A stretch of 6,963 bases of DNA from Anaerolineales bacterium (GCA_017999235.1 JAGOBN010000214.1:1-6963); one strand, 5' to 3'. Shown: positions 1 to 5,781, counted from the stretch's first letter. Notes: generated by a model not told the origin, from the sequence alone. Made by a program: numbers and translations.

Positions 1-57
1 GCGTTGGTTTACCAGCGCGGCCGGTTTGTTTAAGCTGCAGGGAGGGGCCGGCCAAAC

Positions 58-99
58 GAAATCGCCGGCCTCTGGTTTTTGCCAGAGGCCGGCGATTTC
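58..99 (-). terminator. Perfect 18-bp inverted repeat, probable tRNA-Asp terminator
   Basis: Positions 58-75 and 82-99 are exact reverse complements (18 bp) around a 6-nt loop (76-81). The stem core is GC-rich and its ends are A/T. Read on the minus strand, the 3' side runs ATTTC then GTTT, a modest U-rich tail, and lies 16 nt beyond the tRNA 3' end. Read on the plus strand, it is followed by CATTTATT, so it could also end an unseen gene entering from the left. It is probably bidirectional. The U tracts are imperfect, so termination strength is uncertain. Confidence 0.75.
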
Positions 100-114
100 A
101 TTTATTGAGCGGTG

Positions 115-189
115 CGGATCCGACGGGATTCGAACCCGCGGTCTCGGCCTTGACAGGGCCGCGTGTTGGGCCAGCTACACCACGGATCC
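115..189 (-). tRNA. tRNA-Asp (anticodon GTC)
   Basis: The reverse complement folds as a complete 75-nt cloverleaf. The acceptor stem GGATCCG pairs perfectly with CGGATCC and the discriminator base is G73, as usual for tRNA-Asp. The D stem is GTGT/ACAC. The anticodon stem CGGCC/GGCCG closes the loop CTGTCAA, which gives anticodon GTC and so aspartate. The variable loop is 5 nt, and the T loop TTCGAAT is closed by a 5-bp stem with one G-U pair. The next genomic bases after G73 are CAC rather than CCA, so the CCA tail is not encoded and must be added by tRNA nucleotidyltransferase. It has its own promoter just upstream and a terminator-like inverted repeat downstream, so it is probably a monocistronic unit. 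Confidence 0.97.
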
Positions 190-205
190 AGTAGAGCGCC
201 GCGAG

Positions 206-234
206 ATATTACCACACGCGATTCAGCGCGTCAA
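206..234 (-). promoter_or_regulatory. Sigma70-type promoter of tRNA-Asp
   Basis: On the minus strand, TTGACG (234-229) is separated by exactly 17 nt from TAATAT (211-206). Transcription would start near 199, about 10 nt before the mature tRNA 5' end at 189. A near-consensus promoter at this distance fits a stable-RNA gene. It lies between the end of ltaE (257) and the tRNA, so the tRNA does not depend on read-through from ltaE. Confidence 0.8.
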
Positions 235-256
235 TCCCTTTTTTCACAAAGCGGCT

Positions 257-1300
257 TCAGGCCAGCGCCGCGCGCAGGACCGCCACGGTCTTATCCACAT
301 CCGCGGCCGTTATCCCAGCGTGGGTGACCAGCCGAAAAGACGCCCCGCCCTCCAGCAGGATGCCCTCGGCCTGCGCGGCGGCGATCAACTCCGCCGGCCG
401 GCGGACGGTGTCGGCATTCAGATGAAAATACACCATATTGGTGGCCGGCGTCTCCGCTGCCAGCGTCAGCCCCCGCACTTCCCGCAGGCCGGCCGCCAGC
501 CGGCGCGCGTGGGCGTGGTCGTCGTCTAGGCGCTCAATCATCTGCTCCAGGGCCACCCGGCCAGCCGCCGCCAGCACGCCCACCTGCCGCATCCCGCCGC
601 CCAGCATCTTGCGGTAGCGGCGCGCCTCGGCGATGAAGTCCGCCGGCCCGCACAGCACCGAGCCAACCGGCGCGCTGAGGCCCTTGGACAGGCAGAACAT
701 GACCGAATCGGCCGGCCCCGCCAGCGCGCTGGCCGGCACCCCTTGCGCGACCGCGGCATTGAACAGCCGCGCGCCGTCCAGGTGCAGCTTCAGCCCGCGC
801 TGGCGGGCCAACGCCGCCACGGTGCGCGTGTACTCAGCCGTCAACGGGACGCCGCCGCAGATGTTCTGGGTGTTCTCCAGACAGATCAGGCGCGTGCGCG
901 GGTGGTGCACGTCCTCCTCGCGGATGGCGGCCTCAATGTCCGCCAGCGCCAGGGTGCCATCCGGCTGGTTGCGGACCACGGCCGCCGACAGGCCGCCCAG
1001 CGCCGCCATCCCGCCGACCTCGTTGAGATAAATGTGGCTTTGATCGCCGACGATGACGTCCGCGCCGCGCCCGCAGTGCGTGAGCAGCGCCACCAGATTG
1101 GCCATCGTGCCGGAAGCCATAAACAGGCCGGCGGCCTGGCCGGTGAGCGCCGCCGCCTGCGCCTGGAGCTGGTGGACGGTCGGGTCGTCGTCGAAGACAT
1201 CATCACCGACCACCGCTTGTGCCATCGCGGCGCGCATGGCCGGGGTGGGGCGGGTGACGGTGTCACTGCGCAGGTCAATCTGGCCGTTATCGAAGCTCAT
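257..1300 (-). CDS. ltaE: Low-specificity L-threonine aldolase
   Basis: A 347-residue PLP-dependent fold-type I enzyme, the usual length for this family, which cleaves L-threonine and L-allo-threonine to glycine and acetaldehyde in the cytoplasm. The N-terminal signature IDLRSDTVTRPTPAM (8-22) is followed by GDDVFDDDPTV (32-42), SGTMAN (63-68, cofactor phosphate region), H89 in DQSHIY, the LDGARL motif (174-179, Asp175 for the PLP ring nitrogen), the Schiff-base lysine K206 in LSKGLSAPVGS, and FRLVTHAGI (322-330). The reading frame is open further upstream to 1588, but that part is not family-like. The ATG at 1300 puts the signature at the correct distance and overlaps the stop of the upstream gene as ATGA, so translational coupling is likely. 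No good Shine-Dalgarno is visible. The exact stereospecificity cannot be told from sequence. Confidence 0.94.
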   Translation of the reverse strand: MSFDNGQIDLRSDTVTRPTPAMRAAMAQAVVGDDVFDDDPTVHQLQAQAAALTGQAAGLFMASGTMANLVALLTHCGRGADVIVGDQSHIYLNEVGGMAALGGLSAAVVRNQPDGTLALADIEAAIREEDVHHPRTRLICLENTQNICGGVPLTAEYTRTVAALARQRGLKLHLDGARLFNAAVAQGVPASALAGPADSVMFCLSKGLSAPVGSVLCGPADFIAEARRYRKMLGGGMRQVGVLAAAGRVALEQMIERLDDDHAHARRLAAGLREVRGLTLAAETPATNMVYFHLNADTVRRPAELIAAAQAEGILLEGGASFRLVTHAGITAADVDKTVAVLRAALA

Positions 1301-1614
1301 GGCATCCAGGTCTTTTGAAGATAATCGATGAGCGTGGGCAGGCCGGCCACCAGCACCCCGCCCAGAACCCCAAAATAGATCACCTGCCACAGACAGCCGG
1401 CGCAGCCCAGGCCCCAACCCCACAGCGCGCGCCGCCGGACCGCCGGCTCCGCGCCCCGGCGCCCCAGCCACCCCGCCCCAAACGCCGCCGCCGCGAACGG
1501 CAGGCCCAGCAGGGTGGTGACAAAGAACGGCGCCAGCGAAAGCGCTAGCCACAGCCCGCCGGCCACCACGCTCAGGGTGGCCCACCACCGGCCGGGAGTT
1601 GCGGACTGGCTCAT
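1297..1614 (-). CDS. Small three-helix membrane protein, function unknown
   Basis: A 105-residue protein not assigned to a named family. Three hydrophobic segments are visible, about residues 12-30, 32-51 and 64-91, joined by a short basic loop (GRRGAEPAVRRR, 51-62). By the positive-inside rule this loop should face the cytoplasm. There are two cysteines (71 and 74) at the start of the third helix and no catalytic motif. The gene starts 36 nt after the nitrilase-like gene without a purine-rich ribosome binding site, and its TGA overlaps the ltaE ATG. It is therefore probably translated from the same mRNA as both neighbours. The tight overlap and a clean frame full of membrane-type residues argue that it is real rather than an ltaE N-terminal extension read in another frame. 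Confidence 0.72.
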   Translation of the reverse strand: MSQSATPGRWWATLSVVAGGLWLALSLAPFFVTTLLGLPFAAAAFGAGWLGRRGAEPAVRRRALWGWGLGCAGCLWQVIYFGVLGGVLVAGLPTLIDYLQKTWMP

Positions 1615-1650
1615 GGTTGGAGGTGGCGCTGGAGGATGTATCGTTCCCCG

Positions 1651-2487
1651 CTAATACTTGCGGACCAACGCCTTGTATGAATCCGGCTCGCGGTTCTGCA
1701 GGGTCTGGAATTCCTCCCGCCGCTGCCGCACTTCATTGAGGTCCACCCGCGCCACGCAGTAGCCTTCGGCCGGCTCGTTGGTCTTGGGGTCCACTTCGCC
1801 GGCCAGCGTGGCGTACACCTGCCCGCGCGGCCCCACGATGGTCGTGTCGCCAAAGAACGAATAGGTGACGTCATCACCCACCCGGTTGGCGGCGGCCACA
1901 AACAGGGCGTTTTCATAGGCGCGGGCCAGGACGTACGTGCGCCATTCGTCGCGGTGCGGCTTCTCCCAGTTGGCGCACACCACCAGCAGTTCCGCGCCGT
2001 CCAGCGCCAGGCTGCGCGCCGCCTCCGGGAAGGCCAGGTCGTAGCCGGACAGCAGCGCCACGTTGCCGAACTGGCATTCCAAGAGCGGGTATTTGTAGCC
2101 GGCCCGGAAGGCCATGCGCTCTTCGCCCTTCAAATGCACCTTGTGGTAATCGCCAATCAGCTCGCCATCCGGCCCGAGCAGGACGATGGAGTTGAAGATG
2201 ATCGACTCAACCTTCTCTTTGGAGGGCAGGCCGAAGGCGATGTGGACGCCGAACTCCTGGGCGCGCTGGGCCAGGACGTTCACCGACGGCCCCGGCACCC
2301 GCTGGGCCAGATCCGTGAAGCGCACACCCAACTCATAGCCGGTGGTGATCAGCTCCGGGAAGACGATCAGATCCACTTTTTGCTGGCTGGCGATCTTGGC
2401 CACCAGTTCGGACATCTTGGCCAGGTTGTCTTCCACCTCGCCCAGCTTGGGTTTCATTTGCACGGCGGCGATCGTAACTTCGCGCAT
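1651..2487 (-). CDS. Nitrilase-superfamily (carbon-nitrogen hydrolase) protein lacking the catalytic Cys
   Basis: A 278-residue single-domain member of the carbon-nitrogen hydrolase superfamily, full length for the fold. The family uses a Glu-Lys-Cys triad to hydrolyse amides or nitriles. Glu45 is present in FPELITTGY and Lys116 in YHKVHL. The block normally reading CYDxxFPE reads SGYDLAFPEAAR (147-158), so the nucleophile position, residue 148, is Gly (codon GGC). Other family blocks are intact: CANW (171-174), NRVG (201-204) and FFGDTTIVGPRG (211-222). It is either a pseudoenzyme with a binding or regulatory role, or a single-base sequence error, since TGC to GGC is one change. The start at 2487 is fixed by AAGGAG (2498-2493) 5 nt upstream and the typical N-terminus VTIAAVQM. 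It is followed by the membrane gene and ltaE. Substrate class cannot be assigned. Confidence 0.9.
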   Translation of the reverse strand: MREVTIAAVQMKPKLGEVEDNLAKMSELVAKIASQQKVDLIVFPELITTGYELGVRFTDLAQRVPGPSVNVLAQRAQEFGVHIAFGLPSKEKVESIIFNSIVLLGPDGELIGDYHKVHLKGEERMAFRAGYKYPLLECQFGNVALLSGYDLAFPEAARSLALDGAELLVVCANWEKPHRDEWRTYVLARAYENALFVAAANRVGDDVTYSFFGDTTIVGPRGQVYATLAGEVDPKTNEPAEGYCVARVDLNEVRQRREEFQTLQNREPDSYKALVRKY

Positions 2488-2492
2488 GAAGG

Positions 2493-2498
2493 CTCCTT
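2493..2498 (-). promoter_or_regulatory. Strong Shine-Dalgarno of the nitrilase-like gene
   Basis: AAGGAG on the minus strand, 5 nt before the ATG at 2487. It fixes the start of the 278-residue protein. Confidence 0.8.
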
Positions 2499-2526
2499 AA
2501 TGGGTTCGCTGACGGATGGCCCAGGC

Positions 2527-2542
2527 CGGCCGTTGACGGCCG
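2527..2542 (-). repeat. Short GC hairpin in the rluD/nitrilase gap
   Basis: CGGCCG (2527-2532) and CGGCCG (2537-2542) flank a 4-nt loop. The hairpin lies in the 98-nt gap between rluD and the nitrilase-like gene. No T tract follows on either strand, so it is not a convincing intrinsic terminator. It may be an mRNA structure in the 5' leader of the nitrilase-like gene, or just part of the GGCCGG-rich composition of the region. Confidence 0.3.
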
Positions 2543-2579
2543 CCAGCGGTTTTCAGCGTCTGTTTTCCGCAGAGGCCGG

Positions 2580-2585
2580 ATTGTA
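2580..2585 (-). promoter_or_regulatory. Possible -10 element (TACAAT) ahead of the nitrilase-like gene
   Basis: TACAAT on the minus strand sits directly after the rluD stop codon. Transcription would start near 2573 and give a leader of about 85 nt. There is no recognisable TTGACA-like -35 at 16-18 nt. The same hexamer precedes two other genes in this window, which is the main support. Confidence 0.35.
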
Positions 2586-3497
2586 TCATTTTCTGAGCGA
2601 GGCGAGCACTTGTTCTATGTCCGGCGGCACGGGGGCGGTGAAGGTCCGCAGCGCGCCGGAGCTGGGCAAACGCAGGGTTAATTGCCAGGCGTGCAGGCAC
2701 TGCCGGTCCAGCGGCACCGAGGCCGTGCGGCGGCCATACACCCGATCGCCGGCGATGGGGCAGCGCAGATAAGCCAAATGGACGCGCAGCTGATGGGTGC
2801 GGCCGGTGAGCAGCCGGCAGACCAGGAGCGTGTGGGCGCGGAAGCGCTCCCGCACGGTGTACTCGGTGATGGCGGCCCGGCCCTGCGCCTCCGGCACCAC
2901 CGCCATCTTCTTGCGGTCGCGCGGGTCCCGGCCGAGCGCGGCTTCGATGCGGCCGGCCTCGGACGGCGGCGCGCCATCCACCAGCGCCAGGTAGCGCTTC
3001 TCCACCGCGCGGTCGTGAAACTGCCGCTGCAGCTCGCGGTGGGCGGCGTCGTGCTTGGCTACCACGATCAGGCCGGAGGTGTCTTTATCCAGCCGGTGGA
3101 CGATGCCCGGACGCTGCTCGTCGCCGACGCCTTCCATCTCCGGGGCATGGCCGAGCACGGCGTTCACCAGGGTGCCGCTGGCGTGGCCGGCCGCCGGGTG
3201 CACCACCAGGCCGGCCGGCTTGTCGATCACCAACAGGTCCGCATCTTCGTAAAGGATGGCGAGCGGGATGTCTTCGGCGGCGTGGCTGGCCGGCACCGGG
3301 TCGGGCAGACAGACCGTGACCGTGGCCGCGCGTTCCAGCCGGTCGGCGGCGCGCGTGGCCGGCTGCCCCGCCACGCTGACCTGGCCGGCCTCGATCAAGC
3401 GCTGCGCCTGGGTGCGGGAGAGCTCCGGCAGCGCGGCCGCGATCAGCTTGTCCAGCCGCTCGCCGAGGGCGTCGGCCCAGAAGGTCAGCCGGCGCAT
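2586..3497 (-). CDS. rluD: RluD-family 23S rRNA pseudouridine synthase
   Basis: A 303-residue RluA/RluD-type enzyme that converts specific uridines of large-subunit rRNA to pseudouridine. An S4 RNA-binding domain covers about residues 13-65 (LDKLIAAALPELSRTQAQRL at 15-34). The catalytic domain follows with LLVIDKPAGLVVHP (88-101), the hallmark HRLDKDTSGL (134-143, catalytic Asp137), EKRYLALV (166-173) and TGRTHQLRVHL (231-241), and ends with CLHAWQL (267-273). Length and domain order match RluD. The ATG shares one base with the lspA stop (TGATG), so the two are probably translated by coupled reinitiation. The order lspA-rluD is also known from Bacillus (lspA-ylyB). Whether its targets are exactly those of E. 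coli RluD is inferred from family membership. Confidence 0.95.
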   Translation of the reverse strand: MRRLTFWADALGERLDKLIAAALPELSRTQAQRLIEAGQVSVAGQPATRAADRLERAATVTVCLPDPVPASHAAEDIPLAILYEDADLLVIDKPAGLVVHPAAGHASGTLVNAVLGHAPEMEGVGDEQRPGIVHRLDKDTSGLIVVAKHDAAHRELQRQFHDRAVEKRYLALVDGAPPSEAGRIEAALGRDPRDRKKMAVVPEAQGRAAITEYTVRERFRAHTLLVCRLLTGRTHQLRVHLAYLRCPIAGDRVYGRRTASVPLDRQCLHAWQLTLRLPSSGALRTFTAPVPPDIEQVLASLRK

Positions 3498-4030
3498 CAG
3501 GCCGCGGGGCCGGCCGGGCTCTCGGGCGAGGGCGGGGCGGCCTGCGGCTGGCGGCCGCGCGACTCACCCAGCATCATCAGCACCAGCACCACCACGCCGG
3601 TGGTGATGCTCAGGTCGGCGACGTTGAAGATCGGGGTATTGAGCGCGCTGACCAGCTGGAAGAAATCGGTTACCGGGCCGTTGACCAGCCGGTCCACCAA
3701 ATTGCCGAGCGCGCCGCCGAGCTGCAAGCCCAGCGTGGCCCGCAGCGCCCACTGGCCTTCCGGCAGGCGGGTGGCGTAGTAGCTGATGACGAGGGACACC
3801 ACAATGGCGACCACGGTGAAGACCAGGCCGCCGTTTTGGAAGATCCCGAATGCCGCGCCCGAGTTTTCGATGTGGACCAGCCGGAAATACGGCTCCCACC
3901 CGGGCGCCGGCACGTAGATTTCGCCGACGGCCAGGTTGGCGCGCACCAAGTATTTGGCGTATTGGTCAATCAGGATCACCAGGCCGGCGATCCAGAAGAC
4001 CAAGGAGTGGTTAAGAAGTCGCTTGAACAT
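3497..4030 (-). CDS. lspA: Lipoprotein signal peptidase (signal peptidase II)
   Basis: A 177-residue inner-membrane aspartic protease that removes the signal peptide of diacylglyceryl-modified prolipoproteins. Four hydrophobic segments are visible, about residues 8-22, 66-86, 94-112 and 136-155. Family motifs are IDQYAKYLV (21-29), NSGAAFGIF (56-64), GNLVDR (109-114, catalytic Asp113) and FNVADLSI (135-142, catalytic Asp139). The usual Thr/Ser before the first-motif lysine is Ala25 here, a mild deviation. The C-terminal 20 residues form a Pro/Ala/Ser tail after the last helix. The frame is open upstream to 4153, but the ATG at 4030 is chosen because AAAGGTGG lies just before it and the first helix follows at normal distance. 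It overlaps rluD by one base. Confidence 0.96.
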   Translation of the reverse strand: MFKRLLNHSLVFWIAGLVILIDQYAKYLVRANLAVGEIYVPAPGWEPYFRLVHIENSGAAFGIFQNGGLVFTVVAIVVSLVISYYATRLPEGQWALRATLGLQLGGALGNLVDRLVNGPVTDFFQLVSALNTPIFNVADLSITTGVVVLVLMMLGESRGRQPQAAPPSPESPAGPAA

Positions 4031-4048
4031 AGGCCACCTTTCGCCGGC

Positions 4049-4054
4049 ATTGTA
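4049..4054 (-). promoter_or_regulatory. Possible -10 element (TACAAT) of lspA
   Basis: AAGGTACAATG on the minus strand. Transcription would begin near 4042 and give a very short leader carrying the AAAGGTGG ribosome binding site of lspA. No -35 is evident at 17 nt. The position, the only AT-rich hexamer in a GC-rich gap, and the nearly identical GGTACAAT at 5780-5787 before another gene support it. Confidence 0.4.
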
Positions 4055-4104
4055 CCTTAGGGCGTTCAAACGCGGGCCGGCGGCTAAACTTACCAGCGAT
4101 TTTG

Positions 4105-4133
4105 TTGACTTGCCCCACGCCCGGGAGTAGAAT
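4105..4133 (+). promoter_or_regulatory. Sigma70-type promoter of the mgtE leader
   Basis: TTGACT (4105-4110) and TAGAAT (4128-4133) are separated by exactly 17 nt. Each hexamer differs from consensus by one base. The predicted start near 4140 leaves a 5' leader of about 180 nt before mgtE, much longer than needed for a ribosome binding site. The promoter is divergent from the presumed lspA promoter about 50 bp away. Confidence 0.8.
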
Positions 4134-4161
4134 GCGCGTGTACTTTTAGTCACGAAAGCTT

Positions 4162-4221
4162 ATGAATACCGACAGTCCTGACCTAGACTCGAGTCAGCCG
4201 CCCTCCGTCTCCGCCCCCTAA
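4162..4221 (+). CDS. Putative Asp/Pro-rich leader peptide (19 aa) upstream of mgtE
   Basis: An ATG about 22 nt after the predicted transcription start opens a 19-codon ORF, MNTDSPDLDSSQPPSVSAP, ending in TAA. It has Asp at 4, 7 and 9, Pro at 6, 13, 14 and 19, and five Ser. The stop directly follows a proline, a context known to slow termination (as in TnaC). The upstream GAAAG (4154-4158) is only a weak Shine-Dalgarno, 3 nt from the ATG. The ORF lies wholly in the mgtE leader, just before overlapping antiterminator and terminator hairpins, the usual layout of leader-peptide attenuation. Acidic and proline-rich nascent chains destabilise ribosomes at low Mg2+, as known for the enterobacterial MgtL leader of mgtA, so a magnesium-sensing role is attractive. 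A chance ORF cannot be excluded without comparative data. Confidence 0.5.
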   Translation: MNTDSPDLDSSQPPSVSAP

Positions 4222-4239
4222 AGCGGTCTTTGGCAGGAC
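4175..4239 (+). promoter_or_regulatory. Long-range leader pairing linking the upstream ORF to the attenuator
   Basis: GTCCTG (4175-4180, inside the leader ORF) is exactly complementary to CAGGAC (4234-4239), and CC (4182-4183) can add to GG (4232-4233) past a bulged A. This stem would occupy the first three bases of the antiterminator (4237-4239). Competing local folds are CTGAC/GTCAG (4178-4182 with 4193-4197), CCGC/GCGG around the leader stop codon (4211-4214 with 4223-4226) and CAGGA/TCCTG (4234-4238 with 4242-4246). Pairing was found by eye. No free energies were computed. Confidence 0.4.
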
Positions 4240-4263
4240 GCTCCTGTAAACGCAGGTTGCGTC
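4237..4263 (+). promoter_or_regulatory. Candidate antiterminator hairpin in the mgtE leader
   Basis: GACGC (4237-4241) pairs with GCGTC (4259-4263), and CCTG (4243-4246) with CAGG (4253-4256), with a TAAACG loop and a small T/TT internal loop. Its 3' half (4256-4263) is also the first 8 of 11 bases of the terminator 5' arm, so the two structures cannot form together. Confidence 0.55.
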
Positions 4264-4305
4264 TCGCCCGGCCCGTCCAGGGCCGCGAGGCGCAACTTTT
4301 GTTTT
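4256..4305 (+). terminator. Intrinsic terminator (attenuator) in the mgtE leader
   Basis: GTTGCGTCTCG (4256-4266) pairs with CGAGGCGCAAC (4286-4296) over 11 bp with one G-U. An inner stem GGCCC/GGGCC (4270-4274 with 4280-4284) closes a GTCCA loop. It is followed at once by TTTTGTTTT (4297-4305). This is a textbook intrinsic terminator oriented with mgtE and placed directly before its AAGGAGG at 4306-4312. Since it lies between the mgtE promoter and mgtE, it must be conditional if mgtE is expressed from 4105-4133. Confidence 0.85.
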
Positions 4306-4318
4306 AAGGAGGTCGCCC

Positions 4319-5677
4319 ATGGACCAACTGCTGATCGACACCGCTCTGGAGCGCGTCCGCGCGGCCCTGGAGGCCGGCCAGGTGGAGGCCGCCCTGGCCG
4401 CCCTGGCGGATTTGCACCCGGCCGACCGCGCCGAAACGTTCTCTGATCTGCCGCGCGCGGAACAAGAAGAACTCCTGCCGCGGCTGGACCCCGAAGACGC
4501 GGCCGAACTGCTGGAAGAAATGGAGGACGCCGAGGCGGCCGAGGCGGCCGGCTCGCTCTCCACCGCCGCGCTGGCCGACGTTCTGGACGAGATGGACCCG
4601 GACGCCGCCGCCGACATTCTGGGCGATCTGCCGCCGGCGCAGGCCAAAGCCGCCCTGGCCGAGATGGACGCGGAACAGGCCGAGGACGTGCGGCCCCTGC
4701 TGGCCTACGCCGACGACACCGCCGGCGGCTTGATGACGCCGGCCTTCTTCGCCCTGCGCGGCCATATGACGGCCAAGCTGGCGGTGGATTTCCTGCGCAC
4801 GCAGACCCTGGACCGGGAAGCCCCGTATTACTTGTACGTCGTCGATCGGGATGATCACTTGATCGGGGTGGTGGGCCTGCGCGATCTGATTGTGGCGGCC
4901 CCCGACACGCTGATCGAGGCCATCATGAACCGCGACGTGCACAGCGTCCCGGTGGGCACCGACCAGGAGGAGGTGGCGCTGTTGATGAAGAAGTACGGCT
5001 GGCTGGCCATCCCGGTGGTGGACGCCGCCGGCCGGCTGGTGGGCGTCATCAAACACAACGACATCGTCTACGTCATCGAGGAGGAAGCCACCGAGGACTT
5101 GTACCGGCTGTCGAATGTGACCGACGGCGATTTGAGTGTCTGGAGCCCGGTGCGGCTGTCGGTCAGCCGGCGCCTGCCCTGGCTGGTAGTGAACTTGGGG
5201 ACCGCCTTCCTGGCGGCCAGCGTGGTCAGCCTGTTTGAGGCGACCATCGCCAAGGTGGCGGTTTTGGCGGTTTTTCAATCGATTGTGGCCGGGCAGGGCG
5301 GCAACGCCGGCACGCAGACCCTGGCCATGATGGTGCGCGGCATCGCGCTGGGCGAAATTGAGCTGCGCGATGTGGGGTCGGCGCTGGGGCGCGAGATTGG
5401 GATTGGCTTGATCCACGGCGCCATCATCGGGGTGGCCGTGGCGATTGGCGCGTGGCTGTGGCGCGGCATCCCGATCCTGGGCCTGATCATCGGCCTGGCG
5501 ATGATGGGCAATATGGTGGCGGCCGGGCTGGCGGGGACGCTGGTGCCGCTCACCCTGAAGGCCTTCAAACTGGACCCGGCGCTGGCCTCGGCGGTGCTGG
5601 TGACCACCGTAACGGATTGTGTGGGGTTTGGGCTGTTCCTGGGGCTGGCCACGCTCTTCTTGCCGTATCTGGTGTGA
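4319..5677 (+). CDS. mgtE: MgtE-family magnesium transporter
   Basis: A 452-residue Mg2+-selective channel of the inner membrane, full length for the family. The acidic cytosolic N domain spans about residues 5-130 (helical repeats such as LHPADRAE and LDPEDAAELLEEM). It is followed by GGLMTP (136-141) and a tandem CBS pair (about 138-255) containing YYLYVVDRDDHLIGVVGLRDL and AIPVVDAAGRLVGVI, the domains that bind Mg2+ and gate the pore. A connecting helix leads to five membrane segments (about 285-303, 311-338, 357-380, 385-414 and 423-448). The channel signature GQGGNAGTQT (325-334) and TTVTDCVGF (429-437) with the pore aspartate D433 are intact. The start is set by AAGGAGG 6 nt upstream. 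Expression appears controlled by an attenuator in its long leader. The next gene is 158 nt away. Confidence 0.97.
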   Translation: MDQLLIDTALERVRAALEAGQVEAALAALADLHPADRAETFSDLPRAEQEELLPRLDPEDAAELLEEMEDAEAAEAAGSLSTAALADVLDEMDPDAAADILGDLPPAQAKAALAEMDAEQAEDVRPLLAYADDTAGGLMTPAFFALRGHMTAKLAVDFLRTQTLDREAPYYLYVVDRDDHLIGVVGLRDLIVAAPDTLIEAIMNRDVHSVPVGTDQEEVALLMKKYGWLAIPVVDAAGRLVGVIKHNDIVYVIEEEATEDLYRLSNVTDGDLSVWSPVRLSVSRRLPWLVVNLGTAFLAASVVSLFEATIAKVAVLAVFQSIVAGQGGNAGTQTLAMMVRGIALGEIELRDVGSALGREIGIGLIHGAIIGVAVAIGAWLWRGIPILGLIIGLAMMGNMVAAGLAGTLVPLTLKAFKLDPALASAVLVTTVTDCVGFGLFLGLATLFLPYLV

Positions 5678-5781
5678 AGCCGGGGGGTACGCGCCGGCCG
5701 CCGCCCGGTTGCGGCAAACCGCCCGACAACTTTGTCAGCTTCGCAGGCGCCGCTTGGCGGTCACCGGAGCGCCAGGTAGGG

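Noticed and set aside
1301..1588. N-terminal extension of the threonine aldolase frame
   Set aside because: The extension is Gly/Arg/Ala-rich, not family-like, and coincides with the membrane protein gene in another frame. The ATG at 1300 gives the normal N-terminus.
2527..2542. Intrinsic terminator between rluD and the nitrilase-like gene
   Set aside because: The 6-bp hairpin has no following T tract on either strand.
2682..3779. Long plus-strand ORF (365 codons) opposite rluD and lspA
   Set aside because: It is antisense to two genes with intact family motifs. Its composition is Arg/Gly/His-rich, typical of spurious frames in high-GC DNA. The same applies to the long frames at 1954-2772 (+) and 4304-5416 (-).
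4031..4153. N-terminal extension of lspA
   Set aside because: It would cross the presumed promoter region. The ATG at 4030 has a ribosome binding site and gives the usual LspA length.
4120..4240. yybP-ykoY manganese riboswitch, suggested by GGGAGTAG at 4123-4130 and TCTTTGGC at 4227-4234
   Set aside because: GGGAGTAG overlaps the -10 of a near-perfect promoter and so would not be transcribed. No 5' strand complementary to the CTTTGGC-like end is present.
4140..4318. M-box (ykoK) magnesium riboswitch in the mgtE leader
   Set aside because: The location and gene are right, but the conserved M-box blocks (GGTGAGGCTCCT-like, GCTGCTGCCC, GGGTCAACAG) are not visible. A covariance search would be decisive.
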